Positions 24,901 to 34,629 of a stretch of 64,000 nucleotides of DNA are shown here, piece after piece. A program made the position numbers and the translations under genes. Below the pieces are notes generated by a model, which saw only the letters and a program-made list of their open reading frames with translations, made no database searches and was not told the origin of the DNA. Position 1 is the stretch's first letter; every line of letters starts with the position of its first letter. This DNA comes from Romanomermis culicivorax (lineage: Eukaryota > Nematoda > Enoplea > Mermithida > Mermithidae): assembly GCA_963922205.1 (NCBI GenBank), contig CAWUHX010000020.1:1674001-1738000 (forward strand), read 5' to 3'.

Positions 24901-27900
24901 CACTGACCTGCAGTGGGACTGCATCCACCTACATCGCCTAAGGTGCTTAGGGCCGTAGTGCCGTCCCACGAAGCGACTTGTCCCTCCTCGATGAAGAGGT
25001 TAGTCACTGTCTTGCAGACGTCGCTACAGCACCATTCGTACATCACTTCCAATGTTTGGTTTGTGCTATAAAAACCAGGGCGAATGCCGACAAGTTTTTG
25101 TGGACCAAACATCTTAGTGCGATGTGCTAGCGTGCATGCCGCAGGCGCTAAGTGCTGAGTGGTAATGACGTCTGCAGTGATGCCCCTAGAGCCGAAGAAA
25201 CCAGTGTTGGTGCAGACTTTGCGGGAGCGCAATGTGCATTTCCATGCTGTGGCTGTAATCGGGTCCGAGCTAGGGACATACACCGTAACATTCATGCGCC
25301 GCGGGCTCCATGAAGATTGCGGTGGTTTACACTCTACACGCTGGGGTAACTCAAGTGGGTGTCCGCTTCTTGAGAGACCGCAAAATTGATACTGAGCCGC
25401 CGGTGCTGACAAACTCACCCCTAGAAACAGTGATGCTACCAAGGTCAATTTTATTGTCAAAAACAACTGTACAAACGTAATTTGTAAGTGTTCACTCAAT
25501 TTCGCAAATCTGGCCTGAGGGGCAGTGTCAGATTTCTTCTTCGTCGCTGTCGGACGAGATTGGTTCCTGGTCGGGGAAATCGAGGACCAATTCACCGCTG
25601 GGGAGGATTTCCCGAAGGGTACCGACTTTCGGCGACCGTGGGTTGACTGCCGTTGGGAACGGTGATGTTTCAACAATGCTGACATCCTCATTAACTGGAC
25701 GTAAGGTCTCGTCGACGGCCATGGGTTCGACGACGGGCGACTTGGTCGCGGCGGTCGGAGATGTCGTTTGGGCTGGTGCCGGCGATTTGACTTGGGCTGT
25801 TGCCGACGATGTATGTTGGGCTGTTGCCGGCGGTGTAGGATCATTTGCGGGTTCCTTGGCCGGGGGCGAGGAAGCAGTAATGTCCATTTTCGTTGGCGAT
25901 GTCGCGGCAACAGGTGGTGCTGCTGCCGGTGAGGTAGCGGCGGCAGCAGGCAGGAGGATCCGACTAGCCTGTTCGACTGCTCGGCGGACGGCATCGACTG
26001 AAGGCGAGGATGGCTCCCCGTCCAATAAGAACTTCTCGACGGGCGAGATGGTGATAGTCCCATTGGCAATGAACTCGAGTGCCCGGCGGGCGACGTCGGG
26101 TCGTAAGAGGCGCATCGAGACGGGTGCTGCAAGCACGACGTCGGCGGCCGTGAGTGCTTCGACATTTGATGGCTCGTTGAGGAGAGTCCACGGCAAATGC
26201 GGGTATTTCTTGGCCAGGTCGACTGACCAGATGGCCAACATCGCGTCTTGGACGGGCGATGGCGCTGTGAACAAGAAATCGATAGAGTCGTGGACTGAGA
26301 TAGATTTCTGGTTCCTACTCTAGGATCACCTGAAGAAGAAGGTAGTATACCTGACAAATTCATAGGCTCGACCTGGTCGAGGACTTCCGTAGCCGAATCC
26401 GTGGGGATCGAAGGCGGTGGTCCTGGAGGGACGATGCGGGCCGGTGGCGCCGAAGACGTCGTATTCGCGGCTGGAGCTGGCTCGGCAGTCTTAATTTTAG
26501 GAATGCGATACGATGCGAGGATGTTAGCGTGGCCAACAAACTGTGGTGTCCTCGAGGGGTCCAGAGTGACCGGCATCGCATACTTTGGTGGTGGTGGTGG
26601 CAGCGGTATGTCCGATACGTTCATCGGTACGGGTACCTGGGCTGCTTGGACCACTGAAAATCCAGTACTGATTACGCAGACAGGATAACACTGTTGTGAA
26701 GAATCTGTCAGGTGTTCAGCAAGTGCCTCATCATCCAGGTCAAGAGGGTTTGGATGAGGAGGGCCATCGGTAGCCCCAACGGCGTTGTTGCGGCGTATGG
26801 GCTGCCGATAATGGTTTCCTGTCCCGTTGGGAGGGTGATAACCATTTCTTTGATGATACACATTTGTCCCCTGGGAAGAATAACCAGTATCTTGGTAGAC
26901 ATTCTCACCCGTGTTTGCGGGATTGCGCTGCGGACAGGCAGTTGATCGGTGCACTCGCACTTGACGACAATGAGGGCATGGCCTATCACATCGGTCCGTG
27001 GGGTGGGCACGTGTACGGCAAAAATAACAGCGACCACCGTTAGCGGCGTTGTTACCGGGAGCGGCACCGGTCGGACGCTGGGCCCGGCAGTCGGCGTCGC
27101 TATGTGTACACAGTCCGTGGAAGGAGCACGTTTGAAGGTGTGCTCCCGACGAGCGTCGCCCGGCGGACTGATTTGGTGTCGACGGCTGTGGAGGCGGCGT
27201 CTGTTGGATTGGCGTGGGTGCACGTTGCTGGGCCGTGAGCTTCGCTACGTGGGCCGTGAGCCTGGCCATTTCCTGTTTCAAGCGGCGAACCTCATCGGCG
27301 GAGGATGACGACGTTGGAGCGTTGCTCTGACGACCGTTTGCGCTTCTGTTAGGCATATCGGGATTATATCCGGCGTGTTTAGGTTCTGAAGAGAAAACGG
27401 CGTTAGATGGAGCAGTGTACCGGATCTCGTCCCGAAAGATTTGGGATTCTGCGTAACAGGCTGCCTTGAGTGTCTCTTCAAGAGTCGTGAACTCCCTAAA
27501 CTTGATACTATCTCGGAGGACCGGCTTCAGTCCCCGCAGAAAGATAGGTTTGATGATAGAATCTCGGACATCCGTCGCGAGATCTGGATACGCTACCCTG
27601 GATAGTCTCTTGAGGTGCTCAAGGTAGACTATCGCGGACTCTGTCGGCTTCTGCAGTCGATCTTGGATCAGCTGCTGATGCAGATCAGAGTCGCGCCCTA
27701 CCGGAAAATCTCTCCGTAGAAAAGCCGTAAACTCTTCGTAGCGGGTAGGTATTGGAGTGCTGCTGCTAAAGTCCCGGTAGGAGGCGAGAGCAGGACCCGT
27801 GAGGCATGACTCCAGAAAAGCGATTTTATACGCATGATCCGTTTCGCTTACACCCTGGAGTGTAAAGAAACGAGTAAGATGCGACATAAAATCGGTAATA

Positions 27901-28070
27901 GACTCACCAAAAGCACCGGAGAAGGTGGGAGGGGCCATAAAGCTGGACACGGGAGGGTGCCTCCGACCATTCATGGCCTCTAACTTTTGGTTGAGGGGTC
28001 CAAGAGCATTCTCAAACGCTGCCTGGACCTTGTTCTCGATCTGTGAAGGGAGATCAGTTTCCGACTTCAT
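18930..28070 (-). CDS. Giant Gag-Env-Protease-Protease-RT-RNaseH-Integrase polyprotein
   Basis: Single open frame of 3,046 residues. Approximate order: capsid-like Gag (1-240); knuckle region (314-378) with [28 protein letters not shown] and [15 protein letters not shown]; Pro-rich linker; Ser/Arg/Pro-rich low-complexity stretch (about 585-845) over a -1 frame ORF; internal signal-like hydrophobic segment (about 862-893); Cys-rich, N-glycosylated ectodomain; membrane anchor (about 1408-1440); retropepsin-like domain 1 (FLDTG about 1498, ILGLDFL about 1585); Arg-Ser linker; retropepsin 2 (LVDTG about 1830, VLGTNFL about 1898); RT with YLDDILVF (about 2253); RNase H (QTDAS about 2396); integrase HHCC (about 2655), D-D-E residues in [14 protein letters not shown] and [14 protein letters not shown] module. 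No catalytic residue I looked for is missing. Env between gag and pol, and two proteases, are unusual. Env expression probably needs splicing or internal processing. Confidence 0.95.
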   Translation of the reverse strand: MKSETDLPSQIENKVQAAFENALGPLNQKLEAMNGRRHPPVSSFMAPPTFSGAFGESITDFMSHLTRFFTLQGVSETDHAYKIAFLESCLTGPALASYRDFSSSTPIPTRYEEFTAFLRRDFPVGRDSDLHQQLIQDRLQKPTESAIVYLEHLKRLSRVAYPDLATDVRDSIIKPIFLRGLKPVLRDSIKFREFTTLEETLKAACYAESQIFRDEIRYTAPSNAVFSSEPKHAGYNPDMPNRSANGRQSNAPTSSSSADEVRRLKQEMARLTAHVAKLTAQQRAPTPIQQTPPPQPSTPNQSAGRRSSGAHLQTCSFHGLCTHSDADCRAQRPTGAAPGNNAANGGRCYFCRTRAHPTDRCDRPCPHCRQVRVHRSTACPQRNPANTGENVYQDTGYSSQGTNVYHQRNGYHPPNGTGNHYRQPIRRNNAVGATDGPPHPNPLDLDDEALAEHLTDSSQQCYPVCVISTGFSVVQAAQVPVPMNVSDIPLPPPPPKYAMPVTLDPSRTPQFVGHANILASYRIPKIKTAEPAPAANTTSSAPPARIVPPGPPPSIPTDSATEVLDQVEPMNLSGILPSSSGDPRVGTRNLSQSTTLSISCSQRHRPSKTRCWPSGQSTWPRNTRICRGLSSTSHQMSKHSRPPTSCLQHPSRCASYDPTSPAGHSSSLPMGLSPSRPSRSSYWTGSHPRLQSMPSAEQSNRLVGSSCLLPPLPHRQQHHLLPRHRQRKWTLLLPRPRPRNPQMILHRRQQPNIHRRQQPKSNRRHQPKRHLRPPRPSRPSSNPWPSTRPYVQLMRMSALLKHHRSQRQSTHGRRKSVPFGKSSPAVNWSSISPTRNQSRPTATKKKSDTAPQARFAKLSEHLQITFVQLFLTIKLTLVASLFLGVSLSAPAAQYQFCGLSRSGHPLELPQRVECKPPQSSWSPRRMNVTVYVPSSDPITATAWKCTLRSRKVCTNTGFFGSRGITADVITTQHLAPAACTLAHRTKMFGPQKLVGIRPGFYSTNQTLEVMYEWCCSDVCKTVTNLFIEEGQVASWDGTTALSTLGDVGGCSPTAGQCTTLDGVIVWPAQNFTARCHYHPKGNYTASMSGNHVIIDDLQVALKIPGNSRVFQLCPELRSTTVRTDQGLLLRIHGRYNLTQNLFRVATDSRPDPVNAKLNYLAQQIKESEINGFRSTWLELCSHAQRYLDLTWQLLRFDPTLGARAFLQRNDLTAEFTGDALTIWPCQKVNATYVYHSYRVGNVCYKYLPVQVGGTIYFATPGGPDLIKSSPIVPCHHHFTGIFRNRSGWFTESGAVHVSHIPLELFWKQRFNITHFEAPALFHDQLAMTPSNFAFFKQYVYKTEQIEAVLNRLVNFTAGLSLQPDAIYQAFAGVGTDIKASLEGVGLAANHVITGQQHTLAQGLHAVLSGPVQLIFNILLTLTVLIGAGYLAYLGVSYYLSYRLRSKQVRFVSRFSPLGLYRKVQRWIGFHYVQNDVPSQLDRITPCFVVLLDTKETPAFLDTGCPRTIISQRLHKALAKESPKAVMAFQQHHDFNPLMSINGKAVHTILSGPYEIMLPGNRQPNTRIDVHLHVCKTTSPFWAPVDLILGLDFLEQFKNIMFDYQRNVCRLDAVELPLLLTTPEIDQIDPWWENTRALSRNSHRSGSRSRSRASSISRPHSRASSVASSRGSTRGSRASSRRASRHLSTLHGSGCPRPPPGTSPVTLEKGRYRQPSDSDAPTSPVPNAPPLSDTEVESLGATQSPKDHSDHVLTVQDESTLLNDPEPSVGYALVGLLRRTGLPIPKRSGKTKHASGATTPDSGHVVTAFYPNDIRTPHIKVLLNNWVEAKALVDTGAVFSLLDHKLAAQLPNLSLSPTRARPIAANGSPIPLLGAAYITVTVADVSERIQVQIQENCSAELVLGTNFLGRFNCVSLNWEKSFLQFKESRIPCDGLIQSPPSARGALPLKDLVILEPRSLTRFTVPVPPIYTNVPEVAFFPKHLTGSQRHVYFAGSVSTVTNGHIPLQVVNPSTHSVVLYPHTTIGHVQMHSEPSRESPVDSDTVLDRQWVEANAVISPDISPRDRAALLDLLVAYTDLYALDEKDTGSTDLVQHEISTGDARPVRRFPYRSSPKEKDLIMQEVKALQKKGIIRPSTSPWATNTVLVRKKNGSHRMCVDFRGLNEVTKKDVYPLPRIDDILDTLKGMKYFTTLDQANAYWSIPIAEADKEKTAFNTPIGLYEFNYLPFGLCNAPGTFQRLMDLLLTGIQWRTVLTYLDDILVFGNSHTQMLERLADVFARLRRGGMKLRLSKCKFSHSEVEYLGYRISQSGLEPDQAKLAAVQNLPIPQNAKDIKSFLGLVSYYRRFIPGCARLSEPLTKLLRKETTFQWSKPQQEAFDELRRLLTNPPILRHPDFSKSFILQTDASISGIGAVLSQLDENGYDHPVAYASRGLTAAEKNYSITELETLAVVHFVKHFRPYLFQHEVVVQTDHTAVKAVLEKPNPSAQIARWGLALAEFKLTIRPRKGQSNGNADALSRLPDPNSLTGQSIDDTPLYRPEGHVMMITDGAQHLARSRTLTDGVQHLARSSNSAPITVGAERPVRSESYAEISVGAQHPDLFAAQLEDPELADIICSLKPLGDQNDVRGYHLLDNVLQKWTGESNKIVIPRSMVTTIIRAHHDDILAGHFGAKRTARLIARRYHWPSLSRDVKSFCQRCDLCQRNKPARQKTTATLKPITITGPFHRVGVDCMGPMTTSEAGNRFIVVFIDYFTKWVEAFATPDITAHTIARLFVTQIVCRHGAPQILQSDRGTDFTSKLMTEITAICATKKIHSTAYHPMTNGEVERANQTLATRLRMYVHQGHTDWDEHLPYAVFAVNISMNESTGYSPFELMYGRTPMLPVDAALSFNPPAHIINVSSYDMEVKRHFTNVLTLIQSRIEKAQEAYARSYDRRAHDVSYKVGDQVLKLRTSSKRGLTPKLLPIYDGPYLVTSVAYPNVTLRLEMDQEDTVHVNQLRLYVSPEQPSEAEDTPPTSQATDSAPLLYPSISRDFTPNLIDPHLDAEVPDP
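23745..25490 (-). other. env: Envelope glycoprotein domain inside the polyprotein
   Basis: The hydrophobic stretch [20 protein letters not shown] followed by AQYQFCG looks like a signal peptide and cleavage point. The ectodomain, about 520 residues, has many Cys (including WCCSDVC and CPxLR-type sites) and several Asn-x-Ser/Thr sites (NVT, NQT, NFT, NYT, NLT, NAT, NRS, NIT). A Gly/Ala-rich amphipathic stretch precedes the anchor [21 protein letters not shown] short basic tail (YRLRSK) follows, as expected on the cytoplasmic side. The pattern DPTLGA...TGDAL...WPC...CY reminds me of glycoproteins of chuvirus/mononega-like viruses and of env-bearing Bel/Pao elements. That resemblance is from memory and unproven. 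The homologue at 4.8-7.4 kb is a pseudogene. Confidence 0.8.
25528..26319 (-). CDS. Overlapping -1 frame ORF, 263 codons, acidic C-terminus
   Basis: I do not recognise this protein. It is open from just after a TAG (26322-26320) to a stop at 25528. The first Met is at 26274, giving 248 residues from there. The N-terminal ~100 residues look like folded globular sequence with a helical, hydrophobic pattern ([28 protein letters not shown]). The middle is Ala/Pro/Thr-rich, and the end is acidic (SSDSDEEEI). In the same bases the giant frame yields Ser/Arg/Pro-rich low complexity, so the -1 frame looks more like real protein. It ends just where the env signal segment begins. It could be reached by -1 frameshifting, splicing or internal initiation. 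The relative at 3-11.6 kb has only a short linker here. Chance openness in GC-rich DNA cannot be excluded. Confidence 0.5.
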   Translation of the reverse strand, partial: SRNQKSISVHDSIDFLFTAPSPVQDAMLAIWSVDLAKKYPHLPWTLLNEPSNVEALTAADVVLAAPVSMRLLRPDVARRALEFIANGTITISPVEKFLLDGEPSSPSVDAVRRAVEQASRILLPAAAATSPAAAPPVAATSPTKMDITASSPPAKEPANDPTPPATAQHTSSATAQVKSPAPAQTTSPTAATKSPVVEPMAVDETLRPVNEDVSIVETSPFPTAVNPRSPKVGTLREILPSGELVLDFPDQEPISSDSDEEEI

Positions 28071-29844
28071 GTCCGAGGGTTCGTTTTCCCGTAAGGTGGT
28101 TAGAACAGACGTCCTTGCCCGTGAAGCAATTAAGTCAAATTGAATAGAGAGCAGCTCACTGGTCTGTACAGGCTGGGTACTGAGACGGCAGGAACGACGG
28201 GGTGTCTCTATGGTGTAAAATGAAAGTGAGTACTACTTTTGAATTCGCGGCGAAAGAGCGCGTGAATTCGGAAAACGCGTGCGCGACGGCGTTTTAAGAC
28301 GTAAATTGATTTAGCTTAAGACTAGCGACCACGGAAAGGGAGCTAGAATGGAAGAGGATTAAGATGTAGGATCAGAGTACATCAGGGTGACGCAGAAGGG
28401 GATTTATCTGGTCGCCCGTGATGGACAGAGGCATGGCCTGAGATATGGGGGAATCGATCCCGACCAAAATGTAGGATTGGGGCCTGGACCCGACAATTAG
28501 AATAGATGAAGAGGACAGATGATCAGATGTGAAGGTAGAGAAGAGGCGGTTTTCCTGCCGAAAAATGAGGTGACGGATGAACCCGCTCAGGAGGGATTTT
28601 TCCTGGAGGTTCGACCGCTGTACTAGTTTACAAACCTTGGGGCGAGGCGGACTCGTAGCCGGCAAGATCCTACTCACCAGGAGTAGCGCATAAAGTGGCA
28701 TTAGGTGAAAAGGATGGGGTCAACTGAAAATGAACTTAAGAGGGGGCAATAAATAGGGACAAAACTAATTTACAAACCCAGTTACGCAAAGGGGTCGCGC
28801 AGTTACGCAACGGGCCTCACTCGCCAGGAGCGATTGCGATCTCTGCATAGTGAGACGGACTATACAGGAGGTTCCGTGCTGGACGACATTCGCAAGTAAC
28901 TTACAGCCGTGTCCGAAACGGGAGCCCGCATTCCGAACAGAACGGACACTCTCCAGGAGTATTATACACAGCTGGTGGCCGGGTTTGCCGATCACTGAGA
29001 TGAAGTGAGGTTCGCAGGTCACACAGTAGAAGAGGGAAGGAGCACGGGTACCAAGGGTGCTATTCTGACACACTCAGTCAGTTAAAATGAAATACTCTGG
29101 ATGTTTTGAGGGCGCACCCGAAAGCATCTAAGGGATCACGGGTACAAGGTGTCCCTGATTGAATATGAGTGTAAAGTATGTATCGAGGCGTACTCAATAC
29201 CTTCGCTGAGGCGGACTCAACGGTGCCTATTACTTACAGACTGATAAAGGGTGGACCGCGGAGGCGGACTCTGGGTCAGTGGCGACTCTAGCACGGGCAT
29301 CGTTAAGCCAGTTAACGAAGGCGTTCGAGTGAAAGAAATATGACAGGGGGTCCTATACACTCTAGGCCCAACCGGAGGCTGTGCCGCGGTCCCTTGGGAA
29401 CCACTACGGCGGGGACACTAAAGAAGATCTATGTATGACAGCTCGATGAGATGAAAGAGAATGAGTGAATTTAGATAAGAAATTTACAAGAAGATTGCCG
29501 AACCCTTGCAGACGTCAGACACAGGCAGTACCGACTGCAAATGCCTGCTATCTGCCCGAGTCAGACAACCAACCCAGCTGAGGCCGAGTGTAACTCGTTC
29601 AAACCTGCAGTTAAAGCTTGAAGCAGTCACGTGCTGATCAACAGTGCCGCTACCCGGGCGGACAACCTGATCAGTACGCAGACTAGAAAGCATCTCAGGT
29701 GGTGTATGTATGTGGACTGATGTTTCCCAGGCATCAGCCCCGAGACACACACAAACCCTTGGACAAGAGAGGTAGGTGATAGGACTATGCGCCAGCGACC
29801 ACCTACAACTCAAGTGGAATACTCATAGGACCGACAGTAGCCTG

Positions 29845-30545
29845 GTGCGGACGTCAAAAGGTAGGGGTATGAACCAGCACATGACCTTGGTGCTGACTGC
29901 AGGTGCCTGGGATAAGAGCATTCAAGTACCATGTCGCAGTTGCAGACGCCAGGGGTGCGTGCCTAAGGCCGACAGAACCCCTGCAGTAGCACGTAATGTT
30001 ACCATTGCGGACGTCAGAAATAGGATCATGTAACCTCAATTCCTGCTGCGAGAACATGATACATTGTCATTGCTGACGTCAGCAATAGGGCCCTGAAGCC
30101 AGCTATCGGTATACAGCATCACGTGATGGTGCCGTTGCTGACGTCAAAAGGTGGAACCAAGGGTCTGATACCTTAAGTCAATGACATGAGATGCAGTTGT
30201 TGCAGACGTCAGATGTGGTACCCGTAAGACCTGCACATCTCCGAATAGTGACACGGTGCGTCACCATTGCTGACGTCACAGATGGGGTGCAGAGAACCAG
30301 CCGAACCTGTCGCAACAACGTTGGCTTCACTTGTTGCAGACGTCAGAAGTCATTACTGCTGGAGTGTTAACTTAAACGACAACACGTAATGTCGGTTGCT
30401 GACGTCAGGAGTAGAACCAGGAGGGCTACCCACCCCTTAAAGCAACAGCAAGTGAAGCGGCTGTTGCAGACGTCAGTGGTTGCATCCGTGGGGTTGAACC
30501 ACACAACAACAACAACCCGTAACGTTGTTGTTGCTGACGTCAAAG
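29845..30545. promoter_or_regulatory. Tandem array of TGACGTCA/CAGACGTCA sites, ~66-bp period
   Basis: GACGTCA occurs at 29850, 30010, 30075, 30140, 30205, 30272, 30339, 30401, 30469 and 30536, with a variant at 29945. Spacing is 62-68 bp from 30010 onward. Five copies are the full palindrome TGACGTCA (30074, 30139, 30271, 30400, 30535), the consensus cAMP-response element bound by CREB/ATF bZIP factors. From 30139 on, T-type and A-type copies alternate, suggesting a two-unit higher-order repeat. The flanking unit sequences have diverged much more than the core. A regulatory role is inference. Confidence 0.6.
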
Positions 30546-30681
30546 AGCATGACCCGTAAAGTCTATGGTCTAGATGCAACAACCCGATAATAGAAGAGAA
30601 CAGACCTTACAGTAAGTAGAAATGAAAAGATAGAGGAACTTACGTAAGGGTGTCATACTGTAGCGGTGGCGTCCGAAAAAG

Positions 30682-30722
<41 letters not shown>

Positions 30723-31740
30723 CGACACCGCTCAGCTGACCGAGAAAGGAAAAGGAAAAATAAAATAACCGAAGACGGGGAATACGAGATTTGGACATAC
30801 GCGTGTTAAATGTGTAAACAGTCGGTGTAAAATTTTGTTTTTTTTTTTTTTTTTTTTTTTTTTTCTATTTGGGGCCAGAAAAGTGAGCAATTCCGACAGT
30901 TTCCGCCGACATACAAAAAGACTGTACACAGTTAACAAATCGCAGCCACGTATGACGTCCAGAATCATATGTGGAGGGTGTACGGTATCATGGGGTCACG
31001 GACCACCAACAGTCAGGAGAGGCCGTAAACCCCTACAGCTGTGATACCAGTACCCGCGTATGGGTATACTGTAGTTACAGTACGGGAATGGGCACAGGCG
31101 TACTGCAATGGCACCCACCCGGAGGGCTACAGTATACCACCCAGGATTAGAGAAGGGGGGAATAGGGGAAAAAGAGAACAGATAAGGTAGTTTACAGCAC
31201 AGACTAAGTTTGTAGAATGTACAGAATGAATCAGAGGAGAAATACAGAATACTCGATATATATCTCAACTCTGGGACAAATAACACGACTCTGGGGATCA
31301 ATAACTCGACTCAGAGGGGAATTTATTACTCATAGGGGGTTATACACACGCATGAGATAATTATTTACACATATAGATCACATTTAGATCACTCGTAAGG
31401 GCAAATCCCGTCTTACAGTAATTAAATTTGATGTTCAGGGATAAATTCCCGATCTACAGTAATAACTCTTGGTGGCACGGGAAAAAATTCCGACGTACAG
31501 TAATAATACGGGACGTGAGGTGGGGGTATCCGACCTACAGCAGCGGTAATCCGAAATAAGGGGCATTCCCGACCCATTAGGCAGTAAACCCGAATCTGGG
31601 GGTTCTCCGACTTATTGGATTGCTAGTGCCCAATTTTAAGGGGGCTTGTCCGACTTAAAATGGGAATTGACCCGACCTGGGGGTAGATCCGACCCAAGGG
31701 TAAAGTTTTACACTTAAGGGCGAGTGCCAGACTTAAGGTC

Positions 31741-31758
31741 GATTTTCCAGCCTCGCCA
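31741..31758 (-). other. Putative tRNA primer-binding site
   Basis: Directly after the 5' LTR end on the minus strand the sequence reads TGGCGAGGCTGGAAAATC. It begins with TGG, complementary to a tRNA CCA end, as expected for a primer-binding site. I cannot name the tRNA. Confidence 0.65.
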
Positions 31759-33216
31759 TGTCACATTTTACGCCATGTCACGTGTATGACATGTTGATCT
31801 TGGGAGAACTGAGGAGGTTTGGGTATCTCATCAGGTAATACCGTGTTTTAGACGTCACATTGATGGTGAACCATATCAGATTGACCCTATTACAGTGAGT
31901 AATAGGCTGTGACTCCTGATGGATACTGGCATTTTCCCCAGGCTTCCCAAGTTGGCGTTGGGGCCTAACCTGGCAATTGGTGGCTATAGAGAGGTCTATA
32001 GTTGGTTCTCCTGGGATGTCCTTGGGGTCTTGCTGTAGGGTAATGGACAACGCTGCCAGGCTAGGTGCGACAATCCCCGAGTCCTACTCAGTGAGAGTGG
32101 GGACAGGGTCACCCGTAAAATGACCTAAATTATGGGACCCGATTATGAACCAGACAGCCCCTTTAGCCCGAACCTGAGAGGTGGAGGCCCTACTGATCTG
32201 TGGAAACCTTGGGAAACCGACTTAGGAAGGATTTCCCAACAAATAACCCACAAATAACAACAATCCCCTGAGAAGACTCACCTAGTCCTGTTTCTCAAGC
32301 GATTACGGCGCAGCGGGCAGCAAGTCCCTGGATGCTTTCGGTCTTCTGGCACTGGGAGCAGGGGATACGATCCTCAAACGTCCTAGGCGACGAGCGGCGG
32401 CGAGCGGGAGGGAGCGGGAGCGAGCGGGAGCGAGCGGGAGGCGAAACTCCAACGTTTAATTCACGAACCGGGGCGGTTGGACACCTGGCACTGATGGGCA
32501 GCGGGGTACTGTAAGCGGTGAGCGGCGGACGCAGTAAGAAATGCAAGGGTATGCAAATTTATTTAAGATAATAGGCGGCGGACGCAGTCGAGTATAAAAA
32601 TATGCAAATTAGGAAGGGCGGCGGACGCGAAGTTACAACAACCGAATCGGAGCTTGGTGAACCCAAGAATGAGCGAAAAAACTAAAGAAACATGTCCTTT
32701 TAAGGACATGTTTGGCTACAGCTGCAGCTTGGGCGGAGTTTCTCGGCGCTCAAGCTAACTTCTGCAGCTAGACGCGATGCAGAAGATGCCTATGAGCACA
32801 TAGACATTTTTTCATTCACATGCGTTTAGCACTGAGGCCGGCTGCAGTGCCTATGCTAAGCATATGAACGTCTTTAGCTACAACTTCTTAGCTAGTCGTT
32901 TTGCGTAACAAAAACGACGCTAATTTTTGATGATAAGAGGTGCGTGAGCGCACCAAAAATAGCCATGTGCTCGTGGAGCACGACTGGCGGAAGTTTTTAG
33001 CTAAAGGGCCTACTGTAGCCCGCGTTTGTAAAGAAATAAAAATACAACAAAACGAAACATAGAAATGCATTAAAAAATATAAAAACGAACGCAAAATGCA
33101 TGGGTAAAAATGAAATAAACAAAAGCATGGTCGAGTAATAAACAAAACATGAAAAATAACAAAATGTCGGCATGATCGGAATCACGTGACGTTGGAGAAT
33201 TGAGCGGCACGTGACA
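31759..33216 (-). repeat. 5' LTR of the giant element
   Basis: This is the right copy on the plus strand. It ends TGTCAC/GTGACA as a perfect inverted 6-mer, where the other LTR has one change (ATGACA). Length agreement with 16944-18411, apart from the 10-bp repeat unit, confirms both boundaries. Confidence 0.95.
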
Positions 33217-33983
33217 GTCTGTTTTTTATAAAATGCTTCCAAATAGAAAAGTGACACAAATCAGTACTGTCGTCAAAATCGTTTACATAAAGTCCTTTTT
33301 GTAAAATTTTTCACTCGAAAAATTGCTAAAGGTTAGGTCAGTATGCTTGCAATTTTCCAGTCCTACATAATATTTCGTTTGTCAGAAAATCGCAAAAATC
33401 TGAAATACTATACTTGCTTTCCACTTTCATTATTTGGAAGCATTTTAAGAAAAACACTATCTCAACTATCAAAAAAGATTTTAATGTATCTAATTTGCAT
33501 ATTTATTATAAAAATGATTGTGTGCGTTTACTCCAATGCATAGAACTTTTTGCTATTCGCTGTATTGAGATTCCCTCTTTTGAGAATCGCTGCTTTGAGT
33601 TTCACTGTTGAGCGTTTCACTGTATTGGGGACACGCCATCTGATGTACAGGACCTTCAAACAGGCGAAATTTCCTCCACCATCGTCGCCACTCATGTTTT
33701 CCGAACCATCTTAACATGTGGCTAATAACTCTATAGTCTGTTTTTCTTAAAATGCTTCCAAATAATGAAAGTGGAAAGCAAGTAGTATTTTAGATTTTTG
33801 CGATTTTCTGATAAACAAAATGTTATGTAGGACTGGAAATTCGTGAGCATACTGACCTAACCTTCAGCAATTTTTCAAGTGAAAAATTTTACAAAAAGAA
33901 CTCTAGGTAAACGATTTTGACAACGGTACTGATTTGTGTCACTACTTTTCTATTCGGAAGCATTTTATAAAAAACAGACTATA
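33217..33983. mobile_element. Two inverted ~250-bp MITE copies; target of the giant element
   Basis: The first arm (33217-33463, with its outer end TATAGTCT stranded at 16936-16943) starts GTCTGTTTTTTATAAAATGC. The second arm (33733-33983) is its reverse complement. Each arm also has its own inverted ends (TTCTTAAAATGCTTCCAAAT and complement). About 270 bp of other DNA lies between the arms. TA on both outer sides suggests a TA target duplication. Decayed copies appear at 38520-38672 and 55625-55750. Confidence 0.7.
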
Positions 33984-34629
33984 CGTTTCCAAATTTTAAC
34001 AAACATCAATATTATAATAGTGAAATTATATATATTCTCAGTTTGATGCCGACCGAGTGGCAAGAGCATGGTCGAAAAAAGCCCAGTACAATGGATTGAG
34101 CGGTACCTCATGTACCACTGAAAATTTACCGATGGAAATCGGCCCCATGCACACCTAGCTTTTGGGCCTAAGTTTTCGAGATTCCAAGGGGGTGTCGTTG
34201 TCTATTTTCACATGTTTTCTTCAAATTTTCAGAAACCCTGTTGATTTTAAGAACCGGGATTGAGTACTTATATTGACAGTACTAGGTATTCCATGTAGCA
34301 CAGTATGCACTTCTCTGTAGGATCATAATTAATTTTTATTAAATATGGTGGCATCCCTGTATGTTCTTGTATGGTTAAGATGCGGAAATCGCACGAGCGG
34401 TTTATGCTAATGCAATCTCACAAGCCTGAAAATCTGCCGAAAGACATTTGTTGAGGATAACATTTATTTTAGTCCTATAAAACCTGTAAAATAAGATAAA
34501 AGGGCAGCACCAAAACGCGTTGTAAGCAATTCAAGTAAAAAACGCATAAAAATAGATAAAGGCATGGCGCCAGATCAGGGATAAAAGTGATGACTTTGCA
34601 ACAATGCAGTAATAAGTTAAGTGAATGGC
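33984..34629. other. Intergenic spacer downstream of SNX17
   Basis: No gene is seen. A tRNA-like A-box sequence, CCGACCGAGTGGCAAGAGCA, occurs near 34050-34069 without a convincing B box. It may be the head of a decayed SINE. Confidence 0.3.

Larger units (their letters stand above)
28071..31758 (-). other. 3.7-kb leader of the giant element
   Basis: This lies between the 5' LTR and the gag start. It holds a CRE-like array (29845-30545), two T-homopolymers on the plus strand (about 30685-30722 and 30837-30864), a foldback with GGGTATACTGTAG and CTACAGTATACC arms (about 31061-31138), and a decayed CCGACTTA-type repeat (about 31380-31745). No long coding frame is convincing. Such a long leader could hold splice donors, a packaging signal or an internal ribosome entry site, but none is identifiable by eye. 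Confidence 0.55.
16944..33216 (-). mobile_element. Giant 16.3-kb LTR retroelement, gag-env-PR-PR-RT-RH-IN
   Basis: Two LTRs of 1,468 and 1,458 bp bound the element. They begin TGTCAC and end in TGACA. A 4-bp target duplication, GTCT, lies at 16940-16943 and 33217-33220. Between them lie a 3.7-kb leader, one open frame of 3,046 codons (28070-18930) and a 0.5-kb trailer. RT, RNase H and integrase are of Ty3/Metaviridae type, and a 4-bp duplication suits that group. The LTRs differ by about seven substitutions and one 10-bp repeat-unit indel by my reading, so the insertion is recent. It landed inside a MITE whose broken end is at 16936-16943. Confidence 0.95.

Noticed and set aside
25643..26323. 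226-codon frame on the plus strand, Ala/Gly/Val-rich
   Set aside because: Antisense to the -1 frame ORF and the giant polyprotein. Its composition is what GC-rich antisense frames give, and no start context or motif supports it.
26708..27223. 171-codon minus-strand frame overlapping the zinc-knuckle region
   Set aside because: The main frame here carries clear Cys-His knuckles, while this frame is His/Pro/Thr-rich without motif, so it is a shadow.
29845..30545. CRISPR array
   Set aside because: Repeats are short cores in diverged units within an animal retroelement leader. There are no conserved direct repeats with unique spacers.
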